From assembly GCF_001625195.1 (NCBI RefSeq), contig NC_054391.1:5281157-5345156 (forward strand): DNA of 64,000 nucleotides, given 5' to 3'. The stretch is from Drechmeria coniospora. Lineage: Eukaryota > Ascomycota > Sordariomycetes > Hypocreales > Ophiocordycipitaceae. Shown here one piece after another: positions 32,297 through 42,673 of this stretch. Positions within the stretch are counted from its first letter, which is position 1; every line of letters begins with the position of its first letter. A program made the position numbers and the translations under genes. The notes beneath the pieces are model-generated. The model ran no database searches, was not told the DNA's origin, and worked only from the letters and a program-made list of their open reading frames with translations.

Positions 32297-33910
32297 TCAG
32301 TCGGCACTGGCGCTCAAATCCATCGACTTTTCCCACAGATTTCGCAACAGCGCTGTCGTTTCGTCATCGTCATCGCCGACAGGGCTATTTCCGCCGACCC
32401 TTTCATCACTTTCGGCACTGGGGTTTGCGCCTGTGCGTCGCGACGCGGCCGCCGGTTGGTCGTCGGGCATGCTGACGTTGCGCGAGTGGCGGCCGGGGAG
32501 CGCCGGGGTTTTCTTGCTGCTGATGGAGAAGGTGCTGGCCTGTGCAACCCCACGAGTCTTGCTAACGCTGGGCAGTAGACCAAGCCTATTCAACGAGCGT
32601 GTAACCGGGACCTGGTGTCGACGAACTACCAGGTACTCCATGCCAGTGCGCTCCAGAAGCCTGGCGACGCGAGGGTCACGGCTTCTACCACCATCGAATC
32701 CGGGACCGCCAACGCCGATGAGGGGACCGGCACCGACCACGCCGCCGGCGCCTGCCACGCCCTGGCCTAGTTCGAGAACCGAGCTGGCGCGTTGCAGGTT
32801 GAGCTTCTGCTGAATGCGCGACGTCTCGGCAGGCGGTCCGGCCGATCGTCTGCTCGGTCCGGGCACCAATGCGCTGTTTTCCCTTTCCGTCGACGAGTCG
32901 GTCTCGACCATCTCCTTTGACAAGCTTGACGCTGATGCCGGCCGGTGAGGAGACTCATCCGGTGCATGAGGGGCGTCCTCCGGCGGGCGATAGAACGAAC
33001 CCTGGCTAGCACGTGCCGGGCCCAGAGTGTCGACGAATCTGGACGTGAGCTTGTCCCGGCCCCTTCCTGGCAGGGGCGAGACGGCACGGTCGGGTGAATT
33101 GGGCGAGGGCGTCATTTGCGGGATACCAGCATGTGCGCTTTCGGCCGTCATGGTGGGCGGAGCGCCGTGCGACGGCGTTCTCTGAAGCAGACGAGAGGTG
33201 AGGTATTGCTTGTGATGCAATCTCTCGCGCTCGGGCGAAATGGGCGTGCGAGCTTGGGGAGGGGTAGGCTCGGTGGGAGTTTCGGGTCGTGCGAGGCCGC
33301 GACCGGTGTCACCTGGCGGGAGCGATGACTGGGCACTGCTGTTCAGAGACCCCTTCCGAGAGAGATAGGGCGAGTTGGAGCCGCTGGCGTCAACCCACTC
33401 GTCCTCCGGATCTTCGCTTCCGAGATCAAAGTGAACCTGGGTTTTGCTAAGCTTGGTGCTATGAATGCCAGTACCGCTGGAGGTGCGCTTCAGTTTGTCG
33501 GACGAGCGGGTTCGCTTGCCGACCTCGACATGCGAGCGGTTGCGCTTCAGGCTCGAGTGAGATGCGCTCTTGGGGAGGTGCGTGGCCGACGAGCGACTTG
33601 GCAGCTTGACCTCGCTGATGGAGCGTCGGTGCGAACCGGGAGGCTGGAGGGAGTCGAGGTCGGTTGGGGAGGTAGGTCGTCGATTCGGCTTGAGGGCGTG
33701 GCCTGCATGCTTATGCACCGCCTTGGACGAAGGGACGCGGGCGTGAACGCGGCCGACGTGATGGGGCCTCTGGTAGATGTGCTTTGCGCGATGCTGAGAC
33801 GGGGCTCCCGAGGTATTCGTGGTGTCGCTGTGGGAATCGCTTTCGCGTTGGTTGAGGGGAGGCCGCTTTAATTGGGCACCAGCCGATACGTTTTCCGAAT
33901 CTCGAGCCAT
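32297..33910 (-). CDS. Disordered protein resembling TORC1 subunit Tco89
   Basis: A single exon of 537 residues, starting MARDSENVSAG. The sequence is Ser/Pro/Arg-rich and mostly disordered. A conserved-looking core runs from about residue 110 to 190: SASHSSLKRNRSHVEVGKR, then VHFDLGSEDPEDEWVDASG and SPYLSRKGS. A second ordered segment near 420-470 contains DPRVARLLERTGMEYLVVRR. The core is what I associate with the fungal TCO89 family, a non-essential TORC1 subunit at the vacuole. Recognition is from memory of short motifs, so the family call is moderate; that this is a real, conserved-type gene is more certain. Many RxxS sites suggest regulation by phosphorylation. Confidence 0.6.
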   Translation of the reverse strand: MARDSENVSAGAQLKRPPLNQRESDSHSDTTNTSGAPSQHRAKHIYQRPHHVGRVHARVPSSKAVHKHAGHALKPNRRPTSPTDLDSLQPPGSHRRSISEVKLPSRSSATHLPKSASHSSLKRNRSHVEVGKRTRSSDKLKRTSSGTGIHSTKLSKTQVHFDLGSEDPEDEWVDASGSNSPYLSRKGSLNSSAQSSLPPGDTGRGLARPETPTEPTPPQARTPISPERERLHHKQYLTSRLLQRTPSHGAPPTMTAESAHAGIPQMTPSPNSPDRAVSPLPGRGRDKLTSRFVDTLGPARASQGSFYRPPEDAPHAPDESPHRPASASSLSKEMVETDSSTERENSALVPGPSRRSAGPPAETSRIQQKLNLQRASSVLELGQGVAGAGGVVGAGPLIGVGGPGFDGGRSRDPRVARLLERTGMEYLVVRRHQVPVTRSLNRLGLLPSVSKTRGVAQASTFSISSKKTPALPGRHSRNVSMPDDQPAAASRRTGANPSAESDERVGGNSPVGDDDDETTALLRNLWEKSMDLSASAD

Positions 33911-36141
33911 GGGAGCTGCATAGGGCCGCGGCTGGCGGCTCGTGCGGGCGAATGCTCTCCTCCAGTCCGATCAAATGCTATTACGTGCCCGACTGCAGGC
34001 CGCTTGTGCTGCAGCAACCATGGGTCAGCTCGCCAGTGGTTGGTCGCCGAGGCCTGAGGTGACAGGACGGTGGCGCGCTCGCGAGACACGTGTAGCCACC
34101 GGGGTCGATGAGTGCCCCTCCGTTGCTGATGTCGCCAAGGAGGGCAATTAGGATGCAACAGGATGGCGTAGGAGCTGGTATGGGTTAGGGGGATGCGCAG
34201 GAAGAAAAATGCTACCGGCTGAGGAAGGGAAGTGAGGTCGAAGGTTGAGCGAGTTTTGGCTGGCGGATAGGGCAGGAAGCAGCAGCAGCACACTAGCACT
34301 TTCTGCGACGGTCTTCGTAGCGGGAGCGGCGGAAGGGAGGAAGGGGTGGGGGCGGGGATGGGCATTTTGGTGCGTTACTGACGCCGGAGCCCAAAAGTAC
34401 CTCCCTGTAATACCCTGGGGGACCTGTTCAGAATATACGCCGCTTTGCACCTGGCCGGGCCACGGGAAGCACTGTAACGCAACATGCTTACCTTAGTACC
34501 TAGTACCTTAGTACTTAGAATGCTTATGCAGAGCTCGCATGTTGCATTTCGATGCACCACGAAAGTCCGCTGAAAACAACCATCACAGCCGACACGATGA
34601 CCTTGATTAAAAAAAAAGTGATCGAACAAAGAACGCCCACTCGTGCAGTATGGAGACAGATACTGGCTGCTGCAGGCTTTACTACGGGTATATTTCCCAA
34701 CAATTCACCAGCCTTTTGGGGGCAAAACGACGGGCTCGAGCTACTTCAATCGTTCCCAACTTTTATCTCCAGGAAATAGCCGCTGCAGATGCTTGATGGT
34801 CCACCTGTCCGACCTAGAGGAAGTATCGCAAACAGGAATGCATGCGGCCATACATTCAGCTCTACGAAAGTCACTGTCCTAATTATAGCAACCGACTACA
34901 TGGAAACGATGCATGGTGGAAGTTTGCACGAGATGGATTGCTTGGACGGAGGGTCAGCACGTACTGTTACTGGAAGACACTAGGTACCGATGACGGCACC
35001 TACGGATTTTGGCTCTGAGCGTTATGATGCTACCTATTACAGGGAGTATCGGCATCTTCCAGTAGCAGGGCGAGGGAGGTGCTCCACTTGGTACTTTCGA
35101 CGTCGGCACTTTCGACGTCGGTACTTTCGATGTTGGTCGTTCGTTTCTACTACTTACACACACTTACACACAGTAATATATGTACTTAGGTGTACTCCGT
35201 ACACTTACTTACACTACTCGGAACAGTGCGAGTGCCTAGGCATTCACATTACTTGTATTATTTGTATTTGTACTCCGTACTTTCTCGCACAATAGTCTAT
35301 ATCTCTTGAACAGAGCACTTCTATTGGACAAATGGTTCTTTTGTGGATGAATTATCGGTCTTGCCCGCCTAGATCTAGCAAAAACCAGGAAAAAACACTT
35401 CATTCTCTTCCGATGCTTTCATTTCTGTTCTTCAGTTCCATATCAAGAGCGAGGTGGAATCTGGATAGATCACCAACTTGAATATCAGTTATTCGGAACG
35501 TGGATAGCTTAGGCGCAAGGACTCGTATGTTCCATCCACCAACATACTAACCTAGACCTCTGCCGTCCAGAGCAAAGACTGCCGAGGCAGAAACCATCTG
35601 CTTTTTTTTGCCCTTCGTGCTCAGCGGAGGTAATGTATTGACTTTCATGGCGTTACTAAACACCTCGTTTCGCTTCCCTGGAATCGCTCGTTCATGACAG
35701 GATGGAAGCAAATTGCCGTCAAAATTTGAGGAAATACAATCATCGCTGCTGCAACCTTGAGCCATATAGCTGCTAGATTTTATCAGTTTCCTGTAAGCAC
35801 GTATTCAATCATCTTGCACGATCATGGAGTCGAGTGCGGTGGACGATTGAGCCACGATGACATACTGTAGACAGAGTGGGGAGGGCGGTCACGTGCAGCT
35901 ACTGGGTACAGCCTGCCTGGCTCATCTCTTTGCGGAGTGATTTTATTACAGCTGGGACGGGACTTGGCGAGGAATAGCCGAGTGTCGCATCACTTGCCCG
36001 ACTTCTCCAAACACACCTCTCGCTGTTCTGCCAAAATAGCGTTTGCGCAGCTTTTTTCCGCATCCTTCCGGCTACCGCACTCTGACTTGTCCTACCATTG
36101 CCACAGATATCCTAGTACAATCTTTCGCTGTGCCTCCGACC
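33911..36141. other. Intergenic region, 2.2 kb, between divergent genes
   Basis: The TCO89-like gene and SPF30 are transcribed away from each other. The spacer includes GTAC words at 34495-34515 and 35160-35285 and a 15-base tandem repeat. Short frames do not look coding. Confidence 0.5.
35090..35134. repeat. Tandem repeat, 15-base unit, three copies
   Basis: Copies start at 35090, 35105 and 35120 with unit GGTACTTTCGACGTC; the second has C for T at position 3 and the third ends ATGTT. The unit combines a GTAC word with the palindrome GACGTC. Confidence 0.85.
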
Positions 36142-37091
36142 ATGCCCTCCGTCGCCGAGATCGAGGAGGAAAAGAAGGCGTATCAGGAGCAGGTGAGCAA
36201 TGTGATTCGGAGTAGAACTTGGCCACGAGACTAAACATGGTTTGCAGCTTGACATTGTGCTCGGCCAGCTCCGCGACGATGCTGGAAATGCTGAACTGGA
36301 GGCGCTCAAGAATGAGTTGAGTGACCTCATCAGTCTCCTTGACGAAAACATAGCCGAGCTCCAGCCTAGGAAGGCGATGGAACCGGAGACTCCAGCCGGC
36401 ACTGAGCTTTCCGAGAAGGAGAAATGGTCGCGAGATAATCACCCAGCCTTCAAGAAGGCGCCTGCTGCCGATGAGAAAGAAGAGAGCGCCGCTAGCTACC
36501 AGGTCAACGACAGCGTGATGGCGAAATGGGTATCGGGCGACAAGGCCTTCTATCCCGCAAAGATCACTTCCATCACTGGGTCCTCCACGGCGCCCATATA
36601 CATCGTCAAGTTCAAAAACTACGACAACACGGAGACCCTCCGCGCGAAAGATCTTCGGCCAACGTCGAACAAGCGAAAGGCAGACGGTGCGCCGGCCACG
36701 TCTGCTCCCATCCCCGCTGCTCCCGTGCCTGGACTTGTCTCGTCCGCAGATGCGACCGTGTACCCGCAGGCTCAGAGAGAGGGCGAGGCCGACGATGATG
36801 CTGCCAAGGCGCCCAAGCCCAAGAAGATCAAGGCCAAGAAGGTGCTGGAGGCGAACAAGAGCAAGTGGCAGGAATTCAATTCCAAATCCAAGTTTGGCAA
36901 GGCAAAGAAGAAAGACAGCATGTTCCGAACGCCCGATGGGATCAACGGCAGAGGTATGTGGCAGCACCATGTTCGCATCGTCGAGGGATGCTAACATTTC
37001 TTCAGTCGGCTTCACCGGTTCTGGACAAGCCATGCGCAAAGACGCAGTCCGTACTCGCCCCCATTATGACCCGGAACAGGACGTCGACTAG
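36142..37091 (+). CDS. SPF30: Tudor-domain splicing factor SPF30 (SMNDC1) homolog
   Basis: Exons 36142-36192, 36248-36953 and 37006-37091 encode 280 residues. Introns are 55 and 52 bases with good GT-AG ends. An N-terminal coiled region (EALKNELSDLISLLDENIAEL) precedes a Tudor domain at about residues 102-155, with the aromatic residues expected of the dimethylarginine cage (KWVSGDKAFYPAKI, IVKFKNYDNTE). The C-terminus rebuilt by the last splice, KWQEFNSKSKFGK...GINGRVGFTGSGQAM, is the SPF30 signature. Human SPF30 binds symmetrically dimethylated arginine on Sm proteins and is needed for spliceosome assembly. The gene is convergent with IND1. Confidence 0.92.
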
Positions 37092-37472
37092 TCCTTTCGG
37101 TTCGAAAAGTCCACTCACGCATATGAATCCTTCGGCCGGTGTTGGAGCCATGAACGCATAGACTCGTTATTTTGTTCGGCGCATTATTTTTGCTTTGACC
37201 GGAGGGGGGCCTAGGTGCGACATGCTTGGCGTTCTGGTATGGCTGCTGAGACATCGATACTTGTGTAGCGACGCTGTTGGACGTGGTGACGGTGCGATTC
37301 CGAAACGGAACTTGGGTGGTTTGGCTTTACCATGATACCAAATGTATTCGCTGTTGGGAGACGTGTACACTCGTGAAGGCTATCAAAATGATTCAAGTGA
37401 AGTCGCCGCAACGGACTGACGACCTTCACCGCTGTACATGCATTTGTGCTCTGGACTCCTGCTTCTGTCGCT
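37092..37472. other. Short spacer between convergent SPF30 and IND1
   Basis: 381 bases carrying both 3' flanks. Nothing else was seen. Confidence 0.5.
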
Positions 37473-38584
37473 TCAGGTTACCTTGAGGTCAATTTTGGGA
37501 CAGATTGACCGGACAATTTGCACAAAGGCCGATGCCCTGTCGCTTGCCGGTTCGGACACGACTGTTGGCCTTCCATTTTCGCCATCATCGCCGATATTCG
37601 GGTGGAGGGGAATGTCGCCTAGAAAGTCAATCTTGTGCTCTGTGCACATCTGCTCGACCCTCTTGTTCGACCCAAAAATGTTCGTCTCCCCATGGCAGTG
37701 AGGACAGGTGAAGAGAGACATGTTTTGCACAAGACCAAGAATGTTGACGCCGACCGTCTTGAACATGTTGATGCCCTTGACGGCATCCTTGGTTGCGAGT
37801 GTATGAGGCGTGGTGACGATGACCGAGCCTGAGGGTGAACATCAGCCATTGCGGTCTGTGCTTGATGCCGAAAAGGAGCGACTGACCATCTAGTACTACT
37901 TGCTGGGTGATTGTCAGCTGCGTGTCTCCTGTGCCAGGAGGCAAGTCCAAGACGAGAATATCCAAGCCGCCCCAGTCGACCTCATGTAAGAGCTGTTGTA
38001 TAGCCTTCATGACCATGGGACCTCGCCAGACGACTGGCGCATTCTCGCCAACGAGATAGCCCATCGACATGGTCTTGACTCCATAATTCGTCAATGGAAC
38101 GAGCTGGTTCTCTGGAACACGGTCAGAAGCCTCAAGAGAAACACATAGGAACGGCTCGTACTGCTCGATAATTTTGGCTCTCCTGAAAGATCGAAGAGAG
38201 TGGGAATGGACGGTCCGAAGATGTCGGTGTCCAAGATGCCAGCGCGGAAGCCTAGCCTTGCAAATGCCAGTGACAAATTCGCTGCTGCCATGTTAATGAA
38301 GGAGGGAGAGGGTGAATGGTGTGCAGGGTACGGCCCACGAACCTGCGACGGTGCTTTTGCCAACACCGCCCTTGGCGGACGAGACTGCGATGACTCTCTC
38401 GACACCCGTGATCTTTCGTCTTTGGGGTCGCTTGCCCCAGGTTGGAGGTGTGCCAGATCGAGGCAAGCCCTGAGAGATGTCAGAGCAAGGGTGTCTTTAA
38501 AACGTCGAGTCCCTTGCTTACCAGCGGATTTTCATGATGCACGGCTCGCGAGACCTGAAAGAGGCGCGGTAGCGATGACCGCAT
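37473..38584 (-). CDS. IND1: Mitochondrial P-loop NTPase Ind1 (NUBPL), complex I Fe-S assembly
   Basis: Five exons: 38584-38522, 38469-38343, 38281-38162, 38111-37887 and 37828-37473, giving 296 residues. All four introns are 50-61 bases and GT-AG. The first exon is a mitochondrial presequence (MRSSLPRLFQVSRAVHH). The deviant Walker A KGGVGKST is at residues 54-61, followed by DTDIFGPSIPTLFDL, LVLDLPPGTGDTQL and the CPHC motif at Cys220/Cys223, which in this family bridges a [4Fe-4S] cluster in a dimer. Ind1 delivers Fe-S clusters to respiratory complex I and is kept by fungi that have complex I. The third exon could start 3 bases earlier (38284) because of a NAGNAG acceptor, adding one Ala. 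Confidence 0.94.
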
Positions 38585-39007
38585 GATTATGATATATGGA
38601 CACGATAGATGGGCAACATCAAATGCAAGACGTCGCCGTTCAGGCAATGAGCGGCAGCTACCAATCCTACTCGCATGGCAAAAATAGTTGTTAGTACGTT
38701 TCTCGTATTTTACTTGAAGAGTGACAAGGCGTACGGAGCGTTAATAGTAGATGTTGGTGTACGAGTATGAGGATGAAGTACGGAGTATTTACATGTAGTT
38801 GTTTGAAGTGCTAGTAATAAGTACGGCTTCAATTCACGGCACAAGCATTGGAGCTGGTCCCATGAGACCCACCATTCGTAGAGCTCCGTTCTGCCATGCT
38901 TCACCGCCCAAAAGTTCAGGGACTCGTTCGGTAGAAGAAAATCTTCCTGAGTGGGGTCGTTCGATCTTCTTCACTACGCACGCACGACATTGCAGCGTTT
39001 CACCAAA
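38585..39007. promoter_or_regulatory. Shared divergent promoter of IND1 and BFR2
   Basis: 423 bases separate the start codons of two divergently transcribed genes, so both promoters must lie here. GTAC words (including TACGGAGTA near 38777) lie in the middle. No specific factor site is identified. Confidence 0.6.
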
Positions 39008-40775
39008 ATGACAAAAGCGAAGAGCCGCGCAAAGCAATTTCAAGATCCGGATGAGCAGATTGCTAACGGTTGGTGCATTCAAGCGCCGGTTTCCAGAGAG
39101 TTCCGGCTAATCATTTGCAGATTACGATCCGGAAGACAATGCGCCAGACAGTCCTCATGGCTCCGATGGCGACGACAGCCAGGATGAGAAGGCGGGGACG
39201 GAACATTACGTATCGGTCGGAAAGAGCAAGTTGAGGAAGAAAGAAGACGCGTCCCTTGGACCAGCGTATCGGGGCGCTCACGTTAGCCGGTCGAAGCTGT
39301 ACGAGAATAGCGACGACAACGACGACGACGACAACGAGGGGAGCGAGAGCGATGAGGGCGTCGAATATGATGACCCGGAAACCGCCAATCTCGCCGTCGA
39401 CACGGCAGAGGCCAGCGATTCAGAGATTGACAGCGACAACGCCCTAGCCGAGTCAGATGCCGAACGCCTCCGTGGCTTTACCTTTCGGGGAAGTTCAAAA
39501 CCTGCCAAGGCAAAAGGCAAGAGTGGCAACCGAGCCACTGCCGCCGACTTCATGTCTTCGTCGGATGAATCCGACAACGCTGGCGGTGTGAATGTAGACG
39601 ACGATGAGCTAGACGGTGCCTTGACAGACGATTCTGACGACGAGACCGGCACGGACGAAGGTTCATCGAAGGGAGCCAACTCTGACAATGCTGAGGATTC
39701 CGAAGAAGAAGAAGAAGACGATGATGATGAAGATGAATATGGAGACGATGGTGAAAGCGGCGACGAGGAGGGCGAGGATGAGCATGTGGATGACAGTGAC
39801 GACGAGTCAGATGGTGACGACGAGTCGCCGACGAGCAAAAATTCACAAGACGCCAAGCCTCACTTGGCTGCCTTTTCAAAACAAGCCGATGTTGCAAAGG
39901 GCAAGGCCATTCATCAGCAGCGGAAAGCCTACGACGGCCTGCTCAATCTTCGTATTCGGCTGCAAAAGGCACTCGTGGCGGCGAATACGTTCCCAACGCT
40001 GGAGATGCTGCCGGATGCCGATTCCGAGCCGTACGAAGCCGCCGAGGAGGCAGCGATCAAGCTCCTCAACACCATCAGCAGCCTGAGGGAAAACTTTGGG
40101 GCGACGAGCAAGAAGCGAAAGCGTCCGCTGGAGATGTCCATGGACAGCGAGGCAATCTGGGAGCAGATGCAGGAGGAAGGCCTAGCGGCCGTCGAGTTTC
40201 GAGAGGACCGATTGGAGAAGTGGTCGCGGAAGGTGCAGAGCGTCAACGTAACGGCGCCGGCCCGCTTGGGTCAGGGACGGAGGACGATGGTCGAAGTGCT
40301 GCAGGGGCAGCTTGCCAACCCAGAGCGATTGCTCCAGCGCACGCGCGTTCCTCGATCCTGCGCGCCGGCGCAAGCGGCCAAGAAAGCGACCGAGGACGAG
40401 GCCATCTACGACGACGCCGACTTTTACCAGCTTCTGCTGAAGGAGCTCGTCGACCAGCGGACCGTCGACGCGGGCTCCTCGCAAGCCAGCGCGGTGCCGA
40501 CGGTGATGCTCACGGCCGTCAAGGAAGTCAAGGTGCGCAAGCAGGTGGACCGCAAGGCGAGCAAGGGCCGGAAGATGCGCTTCACGGTCCACGAGAAGCT
40601 GCAGAACTTGATGGCCCCCGAAAACAGAGCATCGTGGGAGGAGCAGGCGGTCGACCGCTTCTTTGGAACGCTCTTTGGCCGGAAGATGGCGCTGGACGAG
40701 GAGGAGAGTTCGGAGGACGAGGCGATGGAGGGGCTGGACGCCGAGGAAGAAGGCCTGCGCTTGTTCCGCAACTAA
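39008..40775 (+). CDS. BFR2: Bfr2/AATF ribosome biogenesis protein
   Basis: Exons 39008-39068 and 39121-40775 encode 571 residues. The 52-base intron begins GTTGGT, a weak donor, and its removal rebuilds NDYDPED. The N-terminal half is very acidic with many Asp/Glu/Ser runs. The AATF region follows (KAIHQQRKAYDGLLNLRIRL, then MSMDSEAIWEQMQ). The C-terminal TRAUB domain is marked by VDRKASKGRKMRFTVHEKLQ and FFGTLFGRKM. In yeast Bfr2 is an SSU-processome component needed for early pre-rRNA cleavage; human AATF does the same. Length and domain order agree with the family. Confidence 0.93.
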
Positions 40776-42673
40776 GTAGGTTGATCGTGCAGCAGGTAGT
40801 TGAACGAGGTAGTTTTCTTGAAGGTGTATGCACTGTACAAGTACATACTTAGGTGTACTTACTTGCCGAGTGCTGATTATAGCCAAGTATGTACTTGCAA
40901 GTGTCGTACCCCTCCCCTGTAACTGTACTCATACTTGAACACTACGTGTACTGTAGTGCTTGTAACTGCGATGGGAGCATACTTATTACACGTACGTCTT
41001 GTAGGTAGGTGGATTCGTACCTAGTAGTATGCTTGTGCTTGAAGCAGGTATTGCATACATGGCTCATTCTATTTGTCATGTAAGTAAGTACCTAGCACGT
41101 TGTATGGGCCGTGGAAGATTGGCAGTGACTGCAAGTGCTACACTTACCTACCTAGTATACAGAAACCCTTGCTTGCAGTATGCGTAGCAACAACACACGG
41201 TAGTTGTACATGCACACGTGCAGGGCAAAATAGGCGAGCTTGTACGGATTACGTGTACTCGTTGTCTACTCCATAGCAGCCTCGAAACTAGTTGCACGTG
41301 TCCTAGCATTTGCAGTATTAAAACATGGAGGTGCTTTACACGCATTATTGCTGCTCTGCTTGATGCAATACACAGGGACTTTGATCAAGCCAGAAATCCC
41401 CCGCAGAGGTAAGCTCGAGAACTGTACTCCGTCCGGCGTACTATACACCTACTTACATGTACAAGTAGTACATGTATTGATTACTATAATACTTACTGTA
41501 AGTACAAGCAGGTGTACGGCCGTCGGTAAGCAAGTAATTGCCCAAGTTGGTGTATGTAATATGTAAGTAAGTGTTTCATCGTACTCGGACAAATAATAAT
41601 ATGAATAGTAATGTATATTACCGGGACTATGGCGTGCTCTTTGCTGGCGTGGTTCTGCTAGGCGAGTATCCGCAATTCGCACCGTCACTGCCCCTCAGTG
41701 GCCTGACGGTTCACAAGCGTGCCAAGAAATCTAGCCAATCGAACGGGGCCATTAATAATACTCAGCTCGCCTTGGCCTTGGCTGCTCCGGCTCCGGCTCC
41801 GATACCGACAGGACAGGTGCATGAAATCATTGCCGGTACTCCGTACAGTGGTAGTACATGTGCACTGTAAGTACTTAAGTAGAAGCTCCTCCAAGTTGGG
41901 GCGCCTCGAGAAACCCGTGGGTGCCTTCAGACGCTGGAAAATGGAACAGTTCTCCCGTTCCAATGTGCCAACGGCAGGCATTTTCACTACTTATTTCTTG
42001 TGTCGTAGGCTCAGGCCCAAGCATCGGACCTCAAGCATCGGTCCTTGGGACACGAGCGGGGAGAATGTCTGTCACGTGGCCCCGCGGGAACTCGGACAAG
42101 CCAACCTGCCATCCCCAAGTCAAGTCATGCATGTACTGTACAGTCCTGTAGGTGTACGACGTACGCAGTGCTGTAATAGTAGTATATGTACTGCACAGGC
42201 AAGTAAGTAAGTACAGTGAAGTCCTAGACTACCTAGCCTAGTGCTCTGTTTACATGTACTACTCGTAGTTGTACGGAGTACGGAGTGTTGTTACTAATAC
42301 CAAAGAAAGCAAGTGCGAAGTACTGGTACCTACAGTACAGGCTACAGTACGCACTTACGGTACATACTGTAACAGTACAAGTACTTCCATAGTGTACTAG
42401 GGTGCTAGGTGTACTGTAAAGTCAACGTACTAGGTAATACATAAGTATTACCTGTACAGAGTAAGTACGGTGGACACACGCCGCTGACGGACACACCCCC
42501 CCCCGGAATACGGAGTGCGGCGTGGACCTGCTACCCAATATTATTTCCTGCTACCTGTCCCGCGAACCGCCTCAACACTTCGTTTTTTCCTTCCCTCCTG
42601 CGGCCGGGCACTGGCAGCAACCGCACCAGGCAATATTCGCGCACACTACACCCGATGGACATCGAGCGAAGCC
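40776..42673. repeat. GTAC-word island filling a 1.9 kb intergenic region
   Basis: Between BFR2 and the Zn2Cys6 gene. The densest parts are 40830-41110, 41430-41580 and 42120-42480, with GTACTTAC, GTAAGTAC, ACTCCGTAC and CGGAGTACGGAGT words. A C-run lies at about 42496-42505. No convincing coding frame; the right end is the promoter of the regulator gene. Confidence 0.65.
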
